Notes: generated from the sequence alone by a model not told the origin. A DNA stretch of 64,000 nucleotides from an uncultured Eubacterium sp. (GCA_900552795.1 USBB01000003.1:1-64000), one strand, 5' to 3'; positions 7,624-16,456 are shown, numbered from the stretch's first letter. Translations and numbers: made by a program.

Positions 7624-8009
7624 CTATAAAAATAGTCTATGTTTTAACTCTTCATCACTCATGTTTTTAATCTTCTCTAAAGCCAATTCTCTGATTGATA
7701 AAGAGCTAACTGGTATATTGCAATCTTCCACAACAATATCTGTAACAGTTACTTCTCCATACTCAGGGTTAGAATCTCGAATAGATTCTCTCAAGAAACT
7801 CTCTGTCTCACTCTGAGTGTGATTGGTAAAAAGTCCTTATCATAAGAAGAAATGGGATAATAACATTTAAACAAATCTAAATTGCTATCATAGCACCATA
7901 ACTCTTTAGACCACCAACCATCATCTTCACACCAATCATGATTGTTTTTATTATATGTAATACGAATTTGCTTACCATTTTTCAGTTCTTCTATATACTT
8001 TTTCTCCAC
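7624..8009 (-). pseudogene. hypothetical gene split by a -1 shift at a T5 run
   Basis: From the ATG at 8009 the first frame gives about 62 meaningful residues (EKKYIEELKNGKQIRITYN...SSYDKDF) and then ends quickly. A -1 shift at 7828-7832 (plus-strand A5) continues for about 60 residues (TESFLRESIRDSNPEYG...EELKHRLFL) to 7624. The total is 3n+2, so one missing T explains it. The site reads C TTT TTA, close to a -1 slippery heptamer, so programmed frameshifting is a second possibility. Confidence 0.5.
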
Positions 8010-8048
8010 ATTTACCTCCCAAATCTCTTGAAAATGAAAATTTCATGG

Positions 8049-8534
8049 CTATTTATAACAATGCTTCTTGATGATTTTAATAGCCTTGTTTAAGCCATAA
8101 TTCTCACCAATCTCATATTTCCACTTCTGTTCATATTCTTCTGTTCCACCATTTAAGACATTGTTACCTTTCTCATCAATATTCATTTCTCCTTTTAATT
8201 CAGAAATGATTTCGCCAATGTCATAAACATCACCTAACATAAATGGCAGTCGCACTCTGTCTCTATTTCTATTCACAAAGAAATATTCTTCAATATCCAT
8301 AACCCTTGTCTGCATTACAAAGTCACATAAGACCTTGCTCATATTTAAGAGTTCATCTTCTGAGATAGGACAGTTAGAAACTAAGTCATTGAATTTCTTG
8401 CCAGTCTCTAAATCCCACTTTTCTCTTTCAGACCACTTGATTTTTGTGTCATATGCTAATTCTAAATTTGCGTTCAATACCTTAATCTCTTTGTCAATCA
8501 TTTCTATAAGTTTCTTGAAAAACTGTTTTGTCAT
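8049..8534 (-). CDS. hypothetical protein, 161 aa
   Basis: Helical N-terminal half (FFKKLIEMIDKEIKVLNANLELAYD) and a mixed C-terminal half. The ATG follows GGAGTAGGTTAA. No membrane segments, no recognised motif. Downstream of a small gene with a 5-nt gap. Confidence 0.65.
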   Translation of the reverse strand: MTKQFFKKLIEMIDKEIKVLNANLELAYDTKIKWSEREKWDLETGKKFNDLVSNCPISEDELLNMSKVLCDFVMQTRVMDIEEYFFVNRNRDRVRLPFMLGDVYDIGEIISELKGEMNIDEKGNNVLNGGTEEYEQKWKYEIGENYGLNKAIKIIKKHCYK

Positions 8535-8539
8535 TTAAC

Positions 8540-8800
8540 CTACTCCTTAAAGATACAATTATTGTATGGACTCAAACACACATTATTAGCTGCGATGTTA
8601 GCCATTCTACCTACCATCTTCAAAGATTCTCTGATAATAGTTCCATTAGGTACTCTATTTTCATTACCCATATGTCCCCATTTATAAAAATCTTCTCCTT
8701 CTTTTCCTTTGGTTTTCACATATTCTTCTGCGTATTCAATCTCGTCTTTTGCTAATTTCAAAGACTGAACCATATAATCAATCTGTTCAACTGTTGTCAT
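8540..8800 (-). CDS. hypothetical protein, 86 aa
   Basis: ATG at 8800 after GAGAGGTGAGACGA; the upstream gene ends at 8806 inside the binding site, so translation is coupled. Helical and acidic N-terminus; the C-terminus contains GRMANIAANNVCL. Unrecognised. Confidence 0.6.
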   Translation of the reverse strand: MTTVEQIDYMVQSLKLAKDEIEYAEEYVKTKGKEGEDFYKWGHMGNENRVPNGTIIRESLKMVGRMANIAANNVCLSPYNNCIFKE

Positions 8801-8805
8801 TCGTC

Positions 8806-9216
8806 TCACCTCTCCAAAAACTTATTCTTCAACATTCCTCTAAACGCAATAGGACTATCAATTATCTGCCTTGAATATTCAAACTGTTTTAAGAATCTCA
8901 GTACATCTCTCGAATCTCTTGTTTCTAATGGTAAGAATTTTACATATTCTTGCTTACCTGCAATACAAACTACTGCCCAACTATGTTCTTCTGTATGAAA
9001 TCCTACATCAACACCAATATCCACGAGCTGCGTAATTAATCTTCTACACTCTTCTACTTCTTTTTCTGCATTATGTAATTGATTTTCTGCATCTCCTAAT
9101 TGAACAGAAGCCATTCTAAACCTATGTACTGATTCTCCAATATTTTTTTCTATGTAATTTATTCTCTGAATCTCATCTGCAAATAACCAATTCTTTAGTT
9201 TTTCTTTAAGTTTCAA
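8806..9216 (-). CDS. hypothetical protein with coiled coil, about 136 aa
   Basis: The likely start is a TTG at 9216 just after AGGTGAGAAT; another in-frame TTG lies at 9234. Residues about 35-65 (ASVQLGDAENQLHNAEKEVEE) look like a coiled coil, followed by a beta-rich domain. Function unknown. Confidence 0.55.
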   Translation of the reverse strand: MKLKEKLKNWLFADEIQRINYIEKNIGESVHRFRMASVQLGDAENQLHNAEKEVEECRRLITQLVDIGVDVGFHTEEHSWAVVCIAGKQEYVKFLPLETRDSRDVLRFLKQFEYSRQIIDSPIAFRGMLKNKFLER

Positions 9217-9237
9217 ATTCTCACCTACTTCCAATAC

Positions 9238-9426
9238 TTATCCCATTCTTTTTAATTCTTGAACTGTATATGGATTTGGGATAATGCAATTCATCTTTTT
9301 AGCCATCTCATTAATATAATTTCTCTGTTTTTCAGAATGCGTTATAATTGGATAACCTGTAACTTCACTTGTGTAAATTAACTCTGCTGTTTTACATTGC
9401 GCTCTTCCTTTAATTATTAATCTCAT
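9238..9426 (-). CDS. small P-loop-like protein, 62 aa
   Basis: ATG at 9426 after GGAGGGAAT. Begins RLIIKGRAQCKTAELIYTS, resembling a Walker A region (GxxxxGKT) in which the last Gly is Cys. This looks like the N-terminal part of a phage ATPase, reduced to a stub, or a small protein of its own. A mini-hairpin copy lies 20 nt upstream. Confidence 0.5.
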   Translation of the reverse strand: MRLIIKGRAQCKTAELIYTSEVTGYPIITHSEKQRNYINEMAKKMNCIIPNPYTVQELKRMG

Positions 9427-9449
9427 ATTCCCTCCACAAAACAACAATG

Positions 9450-9461
9450 AAACCGATGTTT
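9450..9461 (-). repeat. recurring intergenic mini-hairpin, copy 5
   Basis: Minus-strand AAAC-ATCG-GTTT, preceded by TTA and followed by CATTG, upstream of the 62-aa P-loop-like gene. Confidence 0.5.
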
Positions 9462-9473
9462 TAAGGCTAAAAC

Positions 9474-9514
9474 CACTCTCCAAAAGCCTTATTTTTCAAG
9501 GTTTTCAGAGAGTG
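9474..9514 (-). terminator. imperfect hairpin downstream of ligA
   Basis: Arms CACTCTC..AAA.CCTT and AAGG.TTT..GAGAGTG, 17 positions with three mismatches, 10 nt after the ligase stop. The tail on the minus strand is only moderately T-rich (GGTTTTAG), so termination may be partial. Confidence 0.45.
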
Positions 9515-9523
9515 AAATTTCTA

Positions 9524-11491
9524 CTAGCCAATCATTTTCAAGAAATCTTCCTCTGAAATAATAGGAATACCAAGTTGTTTCGCTTTGGAATTTTTACCAG
9601 ATGTGCTCGTAACATCATTATTGATAAGATAACTTGTCTTAGCACTTACAGAACCCGATACCTTTGCTCCTAAAGATTCTATAACTCCAACGAGTTCATC
9701 ACGATTCTTGTAGTGTACTAATGAGCCTGTGATTACGAATACTTTTCCTGATAAATCAACACCACTACTTTTTTCTTCTACTTTTTCAAAGGTAAACTCA
9801 TCTGCCAAATCAGAAATCATATCCATATTTACAACAAAATTGTGGATGCCATTTTGCATTGTTTCGCCAAAATCATCTAATAATGTGTATCTGAATGGCT
9901 GAGAAACACCTATCTGATACCATTCTTTGAAATCATAATTGAAATATTTAGCAATTGTTTTACTTGCAGAACGTCCAACCAACGGAATGCAAAGTGCGTA
10001 GATAAATCTATCTAATGTAATACTTCTACTTTTCTCAATCGCATCAAGCAATTTCTCAACAGACTTCTTACCAAAACCATCGAGTTTACTCATCTCATCT
10101 TTATGCTCTGACAATCTGTAGATATCTTGAAATGAATTTAACCATCCCAACTCAATCAACTTCTCTAAAGTCTGTTCAGATAAACCGTCTATATTGACTG
10201 CATTTTTGCTAACAAAATGACTCAATTTTCCAAGCAATTTGCCCTTACACTCTGAATTATCACATACAAAAATTTCAGACGATTTTTCCTTAATAATTGA
10301 TGTTTTACCACCGCATATAGGACATTTTTCTGGAATAGAAAAACTATTGCTCTTTGTTAAGTTTTCTCTCACTTGAGGGATTATGGCATTGGCTTTATAA
10401 ACTGTAATCTCATCCCCAATACCCAACTGCAATTCTTTACAGATACTAATATTATGGAGTGAAGCACGTTCCACGCTTGTTCCTTCCAGTTCTACAGAAT
10501 CGAAAATTGCTGTTGGTGTTAAAACTCCTGTCTTACCCATCGTCCATTCGATATTTCTTAAAATTGTAGTCATTTCGTCCTCGAAGAACTTGAAGGCTAT
10601 GCTATGACGTGGGTGATGCCCTGTCATTCCTAAAGACACTCCATAAGAAATACTGTCATAAACCATGACGAGTCCATCTATCGGAAATCCTTGTTCCGAC
10701 GCTTTATTTTTCAAACTTTCGATAATCTTATTAATGTTTTCTTTATCAGAAGACTTGTTTGTGTACGTAAATAGAGGAACAATATCAAATCCTAGATTCT
10801 TTACAAACTGCAATCTGAATAAAAATGAATCATCTGACTTAATTTCCTCTTCTATTTCAGGAACTTTCCAAGCAATGAATTTGATATATCTCTGTGCAGC
10901 AATATTACTATCTAACTGTCTTACAGAACCACTTACAAGATTACGAGGATTTTTATACTTATATTCTTCAGATAACTTTGAATTAATTTTCTCAAAGTCT
11001 GGATATGTAATAATTGCTTCGCCCTCTACTTCCAATCTTCCTTTATACTCAATATTGAGAGGAATGTTTGTAAATACTTTTGCATTGTGTGTAATCAACT
11101 CACCAATCTCACCATTTCCACGAGATTCTGCTTGAACTAACTCGCCATTATCATATGTAAGAAGTACAGTTAGTCCGTCCATCTTCAAAGATAATAAACA
11201 ATCTCTATCACCTGCGAATTCAATTAAATCCTCAACAGATTTTGTCTTATCAAGTGACAACATAGGATGACTATGCTTAACCTTTTCGAGTTTAGACTTA
11301 ACTTCATAACCAACTGTCTGTGTTGGTGAATTTGACATAATCACGCCAGTTTCATTCTCTAACTGCTTCAATTCATCAAACAGATTATCGTATTCATAGT
11401 CTGAAATCTGTGATTCTGAATTGTTGTAATAAGCATTTCTATATGTATTGAGCTGAGATACCAACTCTTTAATTCGCTTTACTTTATCCAA
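9524..11491 (-). CDS. ligA: NAD-dependent DNA ligase
   Basis: 655 aa, full length for LigA. Domains in order: Ia NAD-binding (AYYNNSESQISDYEYD), adenylation domain with catalytic Lys in SLKMDGL, OB fold, a four-Cys zinc finger (CPICGG...CDNSEC), helix-hairpin-helix repeats (KLDGFGKKSVEKLLDAI) and a C-terminal BRCT (SGKVFVITGSLVHYKNR). It seals nicks using NAD+ rather than ATP, so it depends on the NAD+ pool that the nearby PnuC/NadR genes would maintain. A two-step gap of about 100 nt follows with a hairpin. Confidence 0.97.
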   Translation of the reverse strand: MDKVKRIKELVSQLNTYRNAYYNNSESQISDYEYDNLFDELKQLENETGVIMSNSPTQTVGYEVKSKLEKVKHSHPMLSLDKTKSVEDLIEFAGDRDCLLSLKMDGLTVLLTYDNGELVQAESRGNGEIGELITHNAKVFTNIPLNIEYKGRLEVEGEAIITYPDFEKINSKLSEEYKYKNPRNLVSGSVRQLDSNIAAQRYIKFIAWKVPEIEEEIKSDDSFLFRLQFVKNLGFDIVPLFTYTNKSSDKENINKIIESLKNKASEQGFPIDGLVMVYDSISYGVSLGMTGHHPRHSIAFKFFEDEMTTILRNIEWTMGKTGVLTPTAIFDSVELEGTSVERASLHNISICKELQLGIGDEITVYKANAIIPQVRENLTKSNSFSIPEKCPICGGKTSIIKEKSSEIFVCDNSECKGKLLGKLSHFVSKNAVNIDGLSEQTLEKLIELGWLNSFQDIYRLSEHKDEMSKLDGFGKKSVEKLLDAIEKSRSITLDRFIYALCIPLVGRSASKTIAKYFNYDFKEWYQIGVSQPFRYTLLDDFGETMQNGIHNFVVNMDMISDLADEFTFEKVEEKSSGVDLSGKVFVITGSLVHYKNRDELVGVIESLGAKVSGSVSAKTSYLINNDVTSTSGKNSKAKQLGIPIISEEDFLKMIG

Positions 11492-11506
11492 TCACATTCT
11501 CCTCTC

Positions 11507-11701
11507 TTATAATTCAAATTCGTCAGGATAGTTCTTTCTCTTCCATGCTTTTAATTCAAGTTTTGCACCCCATTCCGTCCAACACTTACTCGTTACTCTG
11601 TCCCAACCTGTCCATTTTGTTCCTAATAACCAGTTTGACCAAGCGCCATATACTTCACCAACATAATACCCACCACTGTCTTGAACTATTCTTACTCTCA
11701 T
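11507..11701 (-). CDS. tryptophan-rich hypothetical protein, 64 aa
   Basis: Seven Trp in 64 residues (GAWSNWLLGTKWTGWDR...CWTEWGAKLELKAWKRK); small and basic at the end. ATG after GAGGTGAAAT. It precedes ligA by 15 nt. No family recognised. Confidence 0.65.
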   Translation of the reverse strand: MRVRIVQDSGGYYVGEVYGAWSNWLLGTKWTGWDRVTSKCWTEWGAKLELKAWKRKNYPDEFEL

Positions 11702-11734
11702 ATTTCACCTCATTTTGGTAATAAAATGCAAGTT

Positions 11735-12133
11735 CTAATAATTCACCACATGAACTTCTAAACCATATCTGTTTGCTAAATCAATCATATGTTTAGTTCC
11801 CTTTGATTTACCGTCCCAAAACGCAAACAAAACACCAGTCTTTTCAGACGCATATTTAGCCATTTCTGAATTTCGTGCATATCCAGCTCGTTTGCCAAGA
11901 CCATCCCAATCAGCAGGGAATCTCTTAACTTCATAACCCCACGTATAAGCAAATTGTTCGCCTAAAACGTCTGCGCCTCTAGCTGTTCCAGATATAAATT
12001 TCACTTGATTTGGATTATCTACAACATCTGTAAAATCAATATCTTCTAAATACTTCATAAGAGCATCTGATAACAGTTGGTAATTATTAAACTCTCTACT
12101 ACCTGCAACTATAATTCGTAGTTCTTTACTCAT
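11735..12133 (-). CDS. SLOG-superfamily protein (DUF2493/YspA-like)
   Basis: 132 aa. Starts LRIIVAGSREF, with a central SGTARGADVLGEQFA loop and a C-terminal FWDGKSKGTKHMIDLA. These are the nucleotide-binding motifs of the DUF2493 branch of the SLOG fold, whose relatives bind nucleotides or NAD-derived signals and often occur in conflict systems. The chosen ATG (12133) follows GGAGGCGAAAGA and overlaps the upstream stop by 4 nt. In this genome it may sense or process a nucleotide linked to the NAD genes; that link is inference. Confidence 0.85.
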   Translation of the reverse strand: MSKELRIIVAGSREFNNYQLLSDALMKYLEDIDFTDVVDNPNQVKFISGTARGADVLGEQFAYTWGYEVKRFPADWDGLGKRAGYARNSEMAKYASEKTGVLFAFWDGKSKGTKHMIDLANRYGLEVHVVNY

Positions 12134-12507
12134 TCTTTCGCCTCCCACATTCCATATTCTTCCTCTTGATCAAGACTTGTACAAACATCACAAGTATGAG
12201 GAGGTGGAAACTCGACATTGTTTTTACAGGTTGAGCAATTCACGATACAATCAGAAACATCAGTATCGTATTCCCCATCTAACTCATAGGCTTCTTCAGA
12301 TATTTGTTCTTGAACCATTTCTCTTTGAAACTCACCAATAAGAAAACCAAGTGTCTGCATTACATCTGGCATATGGGTAGTAACCTTCTGTGTAAATGCA
12401 GTTCTTGTATTTTCATTGCTATTAAGTCCATAAGCTATGTCAAATAACTCATTGCACTTGTTATATTCTTCTCTTAATTCTGCTAAAATTTCTTCGTAAT
12501 TATCCAT
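12130..12507 (-). CDS. hypothetical protein with CxxC pairs, 125 aa
   Basis: Helical acidic N-terminal 90 residues; C-terminal CSTCKN and CDVCTS form a probable zinc site. Overlaps the SLOG gene by 4 nt, so they are probably made together. No family recognised. Confidence 0.65.
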   Translation of the reverse strand: MDNYEEILAELREEYNKCNELFDIAYGLNSNENTRTAFTQKVTTHMPDVMQTLGFLIGEFQREMVQEQISEEAYELDGEYDTDVSDCIVNCSTCKNNVEFPPPHTCDVCTSLDQEEEYGMWEAKE

Positions 12508-12517
12508 CCGTTACTCC

Positions 12518-12856
12518 TTACCATCTACTTCTCTCACAACCACAATCAGGAAAGAAGTCTAACGTATTCCATATATCCATATAAATACTTCTCCCTTGCT
12601 CATGGTCACGCATCCAATTAATTAACTCATGTAAAACATTTTCAAAGTTTTCCGAGTCTGTTTTGTAAATCAAACCTACATCAAAATCATCATTATCATG
12701 AATTGCTATACCGATTGTATTAGCATCCCAACCATAAGTTGTTTTATCCTTATGGGCAGTTAAATAAATGTATGGTCTGCCACAAAAACATTCTGTATCA
12801 TCAAAATAAATGTTTGACCAAACCGCTAAATGGTCATATTTCTTTTCTATAACCAT
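12518..12856 (-). CDS. hypothetical protein, 112 aa
   Basis: Beta-rich, with FCGRPYIYLTAHKD and a short helical segment (ENVLHELINWMRDHEQG). ATG at 12856 after GAGGTGAAAC. A TTAAAA-N6-TTC version of the recurring element lies at 12878-12897. Unrecognised. Confidence 0.65.
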   Translation of the reverse strand: MVIEKKYDHLAVWSNIYFDDTECFCGRPYIYLTAHKDKTTYGWDANTIGIAIHDNDDFDVGLIYKTDSENFENVLHELINWMRDHEQGRSIYMDIWNTLDFFPDCGCERSRW

Positions 12857-12903
12857 GTTTCACCTCACAAAACGTCCATTGAACGCAGATTTTAAGACTA
12901 AAT

Positions 12904-13926
12904 TTACTCAAACAAATCATTCATAATCGCTATCTTCTCTTCCTTTGAGAAATTAGTTTTCTGTAAAAAACTAAACCTCTTATTGATATCCACCAAATGT
13001 CTTGCATACTGAATCTGATATTCTTTTGGCATTCGTAAAATATCACTATCGCTACCATACTTCTTATGAACTATTGAATATAAGTAATCCAATGTTTTCC
13101 TATTAGTGATTCTGTCAATATTTTCAATTAAAAATTCTGATACCAGAGTATTCGTTGAACCATTTTCCACAGATATATTGTCAACAATAGTCTGTAATAC
13201 ATCGTCATCAAGCGTTTGATATCTACATATCCTAGAAAAATATTCTCCATAATTGCCTCTATTGATAGCATCTGCTATTTTTAAAGCATATTCTTTTGTG
13301 TTTAATAAAGGATTTCTTAACACAAACTGCCAAGGGATTTCGTCATAACAAGAAAAATACTTAGCATCAAGTGGATGTGCAGCCATTCTCCACGTCCAAA
13401 ACCGTAGGTTTTCGCTATAAATACAACCATTGCAAACATAATGAGCATCCATTGTCTTAAAAAACTTGTCCAACAGTTCATCGTTCCACTCATGAGGGAG
13501 TACAACATTATCAAGTTCGTCTGGGATTTCAACACCTGCAAATCTTAATAAAGAAACAATGTCTTTTCTGTTCTCATAATAATTTACATATGTATGCCAA
13601 AATAACGGACAATCGCCAGTTAACTTCTCATCAAATGTTTTATGGAACAATGTTTCAATAACCCTATATACATTGTGCACACCGATATTATTGACAATAA
13701 GTTGTGTAATAATATCACTTGTGATAGATACCTTATTTCTATCTTCTAATTCCTTGTTTTCATTTTTAAGAACAGAAACTTCATCTCTTAATTTCTTATT
13801 CTCTTTTGTTAACCTATCAATTTGGTCTAATGTATCCTTCTTTACTGATTCTCTGAGATAATTTTTAAACTCTTCCATCTTCTCATCAAATTCACTTGGT
13901 TCATAATAATCTTCATACTGACTCAT
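12904..13926 (-). CDS. hypothetical protein with N-terminal coiled coil, 340 aa
   Basis: Residues about 15-65 form a strong coiled coil (LDQIDRLTKENKKLRDEV and following). The rest is helical with aromatic motifs (ENLRFWTWRMAAHPLDAKYF) and may be a repeat-type scaffold. No catalytic motif is evident. ATG after GGAGAGTGAGAAA. Function unknown. Confidence 0.7.
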   Translation of the reverse strand: MSQYEDYYEPSEFDEKMEEFKNYLRESVKKDTLDQIDRLTKENKKLRDEVSVLKNENKELEDRNKVSITSDIITQLIVNNIGVHNVYRVIETLFHKTFDEKLTGDCPLFWHTYVNYYENRKDIVSLLRFAGVEIPDELDNVVLPHEWNDELLDKFFKTMDAHYVCNGCIYSENLRFWTWRMAAHPLDAKYFSCYDEIPWQFVLRNPLLNTKEYALKIADAINRGNYGEYFSRICRYQTLDDDVLQTIVDNISVENGSTNTLVSEFLIENIDRITNRKTLDYLYSIVHKKYGSDSDILRMPKEYQIQYARHLVDINKRFSFLQKTNFSKEEKIAIMNDLFE

Positions 13927-13965
13927 TTTCTCACTCTCCTTAAAATGCGGATTCTATTGCTATCC

Positions 13966-13986
13966 ATTTGTGCAATATGCACAAAT
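13966..13986. promoter_or_regulatory. 21-bp palindrome, possible operator
   Basis: ATTTGTGCA-ATA-TGCACAAAT, 9-bp perfect arms, with a second half copy (TTGTGCATATTG) at 14031-14042. It lies upstream of the 340-aa gene and downstream of the D12 methyltransferase gene. Binding protein unknown. Confidence 0.5.
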
Positions 13987-14054
13987 TTAGTTAATTTTAT
14001 AGTGTTTTTAGGGCTTGTTTTTAACTATTTTTGTGCATATTGTATAGTCAAATT

Positions 14055-14774
14055 TTATCCCTTGTATGTAAATAACTTTTCTGTCCTATTTTCGTGTTCA
14101 TGTACCTTCAGACTGGTTGTAACACCCTTAGACCAAATACATTCGAAGTCATCAGGAGCGTTATATTCACTCACAAACACATAATTATCTTTACTCATCT
14201 TTCTACACCAATCCCAAAATGCGTCATAATCAAAAGAATCTGTAGCATACTTTGTAGTTCCTTGATATGGTGGGTCACAGTAAATCACTGCACCTTTTAC
14301 ATCTGCATACTCGTTATCTCTATAATCGCCACATAAAAATTCCACATCCATAATCTTAGGAATCTGTTCTGATAGGTTTCTTAATGCCTCATTAGGAATA
14401 TCTCTTGGTGTAACTTTGTCTGCTTTAAATCCTCTCGCATATCCACCAAAATACTTAGAACCAAATGTTGCATTAAATCCTACAAGACCTACATAGTGGC
14501 TTGGATAAAGTGATTTATTATCTCTGACTGCGCTATACTCATCTTCAGAGATGTGCATTGGGATTTTCCAACCATTTTGAATCTCTTTGAACATAGCAAT
14601 TAGTTCATTATGTACATCATTACCGATACGTTTCTCACATCGTATCTTGTCAATCATATTTGCACCGCCCACAAACGGTTCATAGTATGTTGTTACACCA
14701 TTCTCATCAATAGTTTTCTGAAGAATTGGTGCTATAAATTTACTGATTCTGTTTTTACTACCAACGTATTTAAT
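14055..14774 (-). CDS. D12-class DNA adenine methyltransferase (Dam-like)
   Basis: Carries YVGSKNRIS and YYEPFVGGANM (SAM-binding motif I) at the N-terminus, GFNATFGSKYFGGYARG in the middle and YCDPPYQGTTKY (motif IV, DPPY) in the C-terminal half, the alpha-class order. The frame extends upstream of the first GTG (14672), so the family N-terminus is intact, but there is no AUG. AUU at 14774 lies 6 nt after GGTGA. Alternatively, one A missing from an A4 run would join the frame to an ATG at 14797 (MSLSGEKVIKYVG). It probably protects phage DNA at an adenine site. Confidence 0.85.
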   Translation of the reverse strand: MKYVGSKNRISKFIAPILQKTIDENGVTTYYEPFVGGANMIDKIRCEKRIGNDVHNELIAMFKEIQNGWKIPMHISEDEYSAVRDNKSLYPSHYVGLVGFNATFGSKYFGGYARGFKADKVTPRDIPNEALRNLSEQIPKIMDVEFLCGDYRDNEYADVKGAVIYCDPPYQGTTKYATDSFDYDAFWDWCRKMSKDNYVFVSEYNAPDDFECIWSKGVTTSLKVHEHENRTEKLFTYKG

Positions 14775-14913
14775 AACTTTTCACCAGAAAGTGACATGTC
14801 CTTAGTAGCTACCTATTCTTTTATCCTTTCTGATTTATTTTTCACTTATTACTTCTCTATTCTGTTGTTAAAAATCTCCTTAAAACACTTTTTCTAATAT
14901 CAATTTTCGCCTT

Positions 14914-14927
14914 GGAACGTGGGTTCT
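14914..14927 (-). repeat. recurring intergenic mini-hairpin, copy 6
   Basis: Minus-strand AGAAC-CCAC-GTTCC; stem GAAC/GTTC, a compensated version of AAAC/GTTT, followed by AAGG. Located between the 61-aa gene and the leader of the D12 gene. Confidence 0.5.
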
Positions 14928-14933
14928 ATTGCC

Positions 14934-15116
14934 TTATCTCTTCCTAAATACAACCTTAAATCCGCTTTTAGGAACTTCTTCTTGACCTCGATTCTTACCA
15001 AAGTCCACAATCATATGATTTCTCTGATAAGAATCTGCAACTACTACTTCTCCATATATGTCAAGAACTCTTGTATTTTTCTGTTTTACAATGTCGCCCT
15101 TTCTAAAATCATCCAT
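14934..15116 (-). CDS. small beta-rich hypothetical protein, 60 aa
   Basis: ATG at 15116 after GGAGTTTTAAT; the upstream methyltransferase stop is 2 nt away. Begins MDDFRKGDIVKQKNTR, an SH3-like small-barrel opening. Unknown function. Confidence 0.6.
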   Translation of the reverse strand: MDDFRKGDIVKQKNTRVLDIYGEVVVADSYQRNHMIVDFGKNRGQEEVPKSGFKVVFRKR

Positions 15117-15117
15117 A

Positions 15118-16110
15118 TTAAAACTCCATATTTTTAAGAATATGTACGATAACAGGTATAGTCCAACCATCTCCTAATAGGTCGGCAGCTTCTTTTTCTG
15201 ATACATTCTTTAAATAGTCTTCAGGAACGCCTTGCAATCTTGCTCTTTCGTCCTTCCATAAATATCTTGCATCATCAAAAACTGTACCTACATAATCATC
15301 AAATATTTTTGCAGATGGCTTATTATCGCCAACTACTCTTTCAAATTCTCTTACGCACTCTTCAAACTTCTCCTTTGAACTGAATACCATAGAACCAAAT
15401 GCTTTATAATACCAACGATAAAAACGCTTACAAGGTGTCCAAAAGCATCCGTTGTAATATCCATGTGAATCATTCTTACATAGACAACGAGCCTTATCGT
15501 ATGGATAATACCCTTCATTCAGAATATCCATCATTTTAATATTCTTATCTGTTGGCACTGTAACACCAAGGATATTTGTCCAATATAATCTGTCTCTCAT
15601 CTGAGCAGTTACTAAAGAAGAGTTAATTCTGATAGGTTTTACACCCATCATCTTAGTAATTACATCTTCATCTTCTGCTTTCATAACTACATTCTCCATG
15701 AGAAAATACTTTGGATTGACTTCTTTTAAGATTCTGTTACATTCAAGAAACAATCCTGAACGCTCCATATCTTCTAATCCAACTCTCATGTCTGCTTTCA
15801 TTGCTCTGCTGAATGATTGACAAGGACTACCAAACATAACAACATCAATTTCTGTTTTGAAATTTCCTTCGTCCGTGTACAACACACCGTCTTTATATGT
15901 AATTTTATTTACGTCTCCAATATGGATAGTATCTGGATAATTCTCTTTAGTAACTCTGATTGCAAAGTCCTTAATCTCTGCTGCAAAATATGTTTTTACC
16001 TTAAATCCAGCTTCTTCTAATGCAATGTGTCCGCACGACATACCATCACATAGACTCAAAACTGTTAAACCTTCTGCTAAACTACTGCTTTTATTTGTTG
16101 TTGTATTCAA
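15118..16110 (-). CDS. C5-cytosine DNA methyltransferase
   Basis: Motif I LSLCDGMSCGHIAL, motif IV GSPCQSFS with the catalytic Cys, motif VI MENV, motif VIII QMRDRLYW, and C-terminal RARLQGVPEDYL (motif IX/X region). About 330 aa, a compact phage-size enzyme. The start is a TTG at 16110 with a weak site; a 7-bp hairpin (CTCTTGT/ACAAGAG) sits between the AAGGAA sequence and the start and may throttle translation. It methylates cytosine, probably to protect DNA. It is the third methyltransferase in the window. Confidence 0.93.
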   Translation of the reverse strand: MNTTTNKSSSLAEGLTVLSLCDGMSCGHIALEEAGFKVKTYFAAEIKDFAIRVTKENYPDTIHIGDVNKITYKDGVLYTDEGNFKTEIDVVMFGSPCQSFSRAMKADMRVGLEDMERSGLFLECNRILKEVNPKYFLMENVVMKAEDEDVITKMMGVKPIRINSSLVTAQMRDRLYWTNILGVTVPTDKNIKMMDILNEGYYPYDKARCLCKNDSHGYYNGCFWTPCKRFYRWYYKAFGSMVFSSKEKFEECVREFERVVGDNKPSAKIFDDYVGTVFDDARYLWKDERARLQGVPEDYLKNVSEKEAADLLGDGWTIPVIVHILKNMEF

Positions 16111-16148
16111 AATCTCTTGTTTTTCACAAGAGGAACGTTCCTTTCAAG
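16111..16148 (-). promoter_or_regulatory. hairpin in the leader of the C5 methyltransferase gene
   Basis: Minus-strand GGAACGTTCC palindrome followed by CTCTTGT-GAAAA-ACAAGAG, ending 3 nt before the TTG. Placement over the ribosome entry region suggests translational control. Confidence 0.4.
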
Positions 16149-16267
16149 CCGACTTACTTGCTTAATTCCTTTCTTAAATGTAATTTTTCGTAGTGTTTAC
16201 AACCACTACACTATATTCTTCTCTGTTTTGTTGTTAAAACTGCTCTTATTCACTAATCAAAAGGCAA

Positions 16268-16283
16268 TAAAAGCAGTATTTTA
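16268..16283 (-). repeat. recurring intergenic mini-hairpin, copy 7
   Basis: Minus-strand TAAAA-TACTGC-TTTTA followed by TTG, located between the DpnD/PcfM-like gene and the C5 methyltransferase leader. Confidence 0.5.
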
Positions 16284-16294
16284 AGTAGAAATTT

Positions 16295-16456
16295 CTATTG
16301 AACGAAGTATTCAACACTCTTAAAATCACTCGAATCAAGTACAATATCTTCATTCATATACATTTCTCTAACCTTTTCTTCTGCTTTGTTTTCACTATCA
16401 GCTTCGACTTCCACAATTCTGCTTAATAATTCTTCTACATTTACTTTATATTTCAC
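16295..16456 (-). CDS. DpnD/PcfM-like small protein, 53 aa
   Basis: GTG start at 16456 after GGAGGTAGTTAA, overlapping the stop of the Mom-like gene (GTGA). The sequence, with VEELLSRIVEVEADSENKAEE and MNEDIVLDSSDFKSVEYF, matches the small DpnD/PcfM family found next to DNA-modification and conjugation genes. Its role is unknown. Its presence between a modification gene and a C5 methyltransferase is in keeping with the name, as DpnD is linked to a restriction locus. Confidence 0.7.
   Translation of the reverse strand: MKYKVNVEELLSRIVEVEADSENKAEEKVREMYMNEDIVLDSSDFKSVEYFVQ

Noticed and set aside
10665..11135. Plus-strand 156-aa frame inside ligA
   Set aside because: Shadow frame opposite a fully conserved ligase; no binding site.
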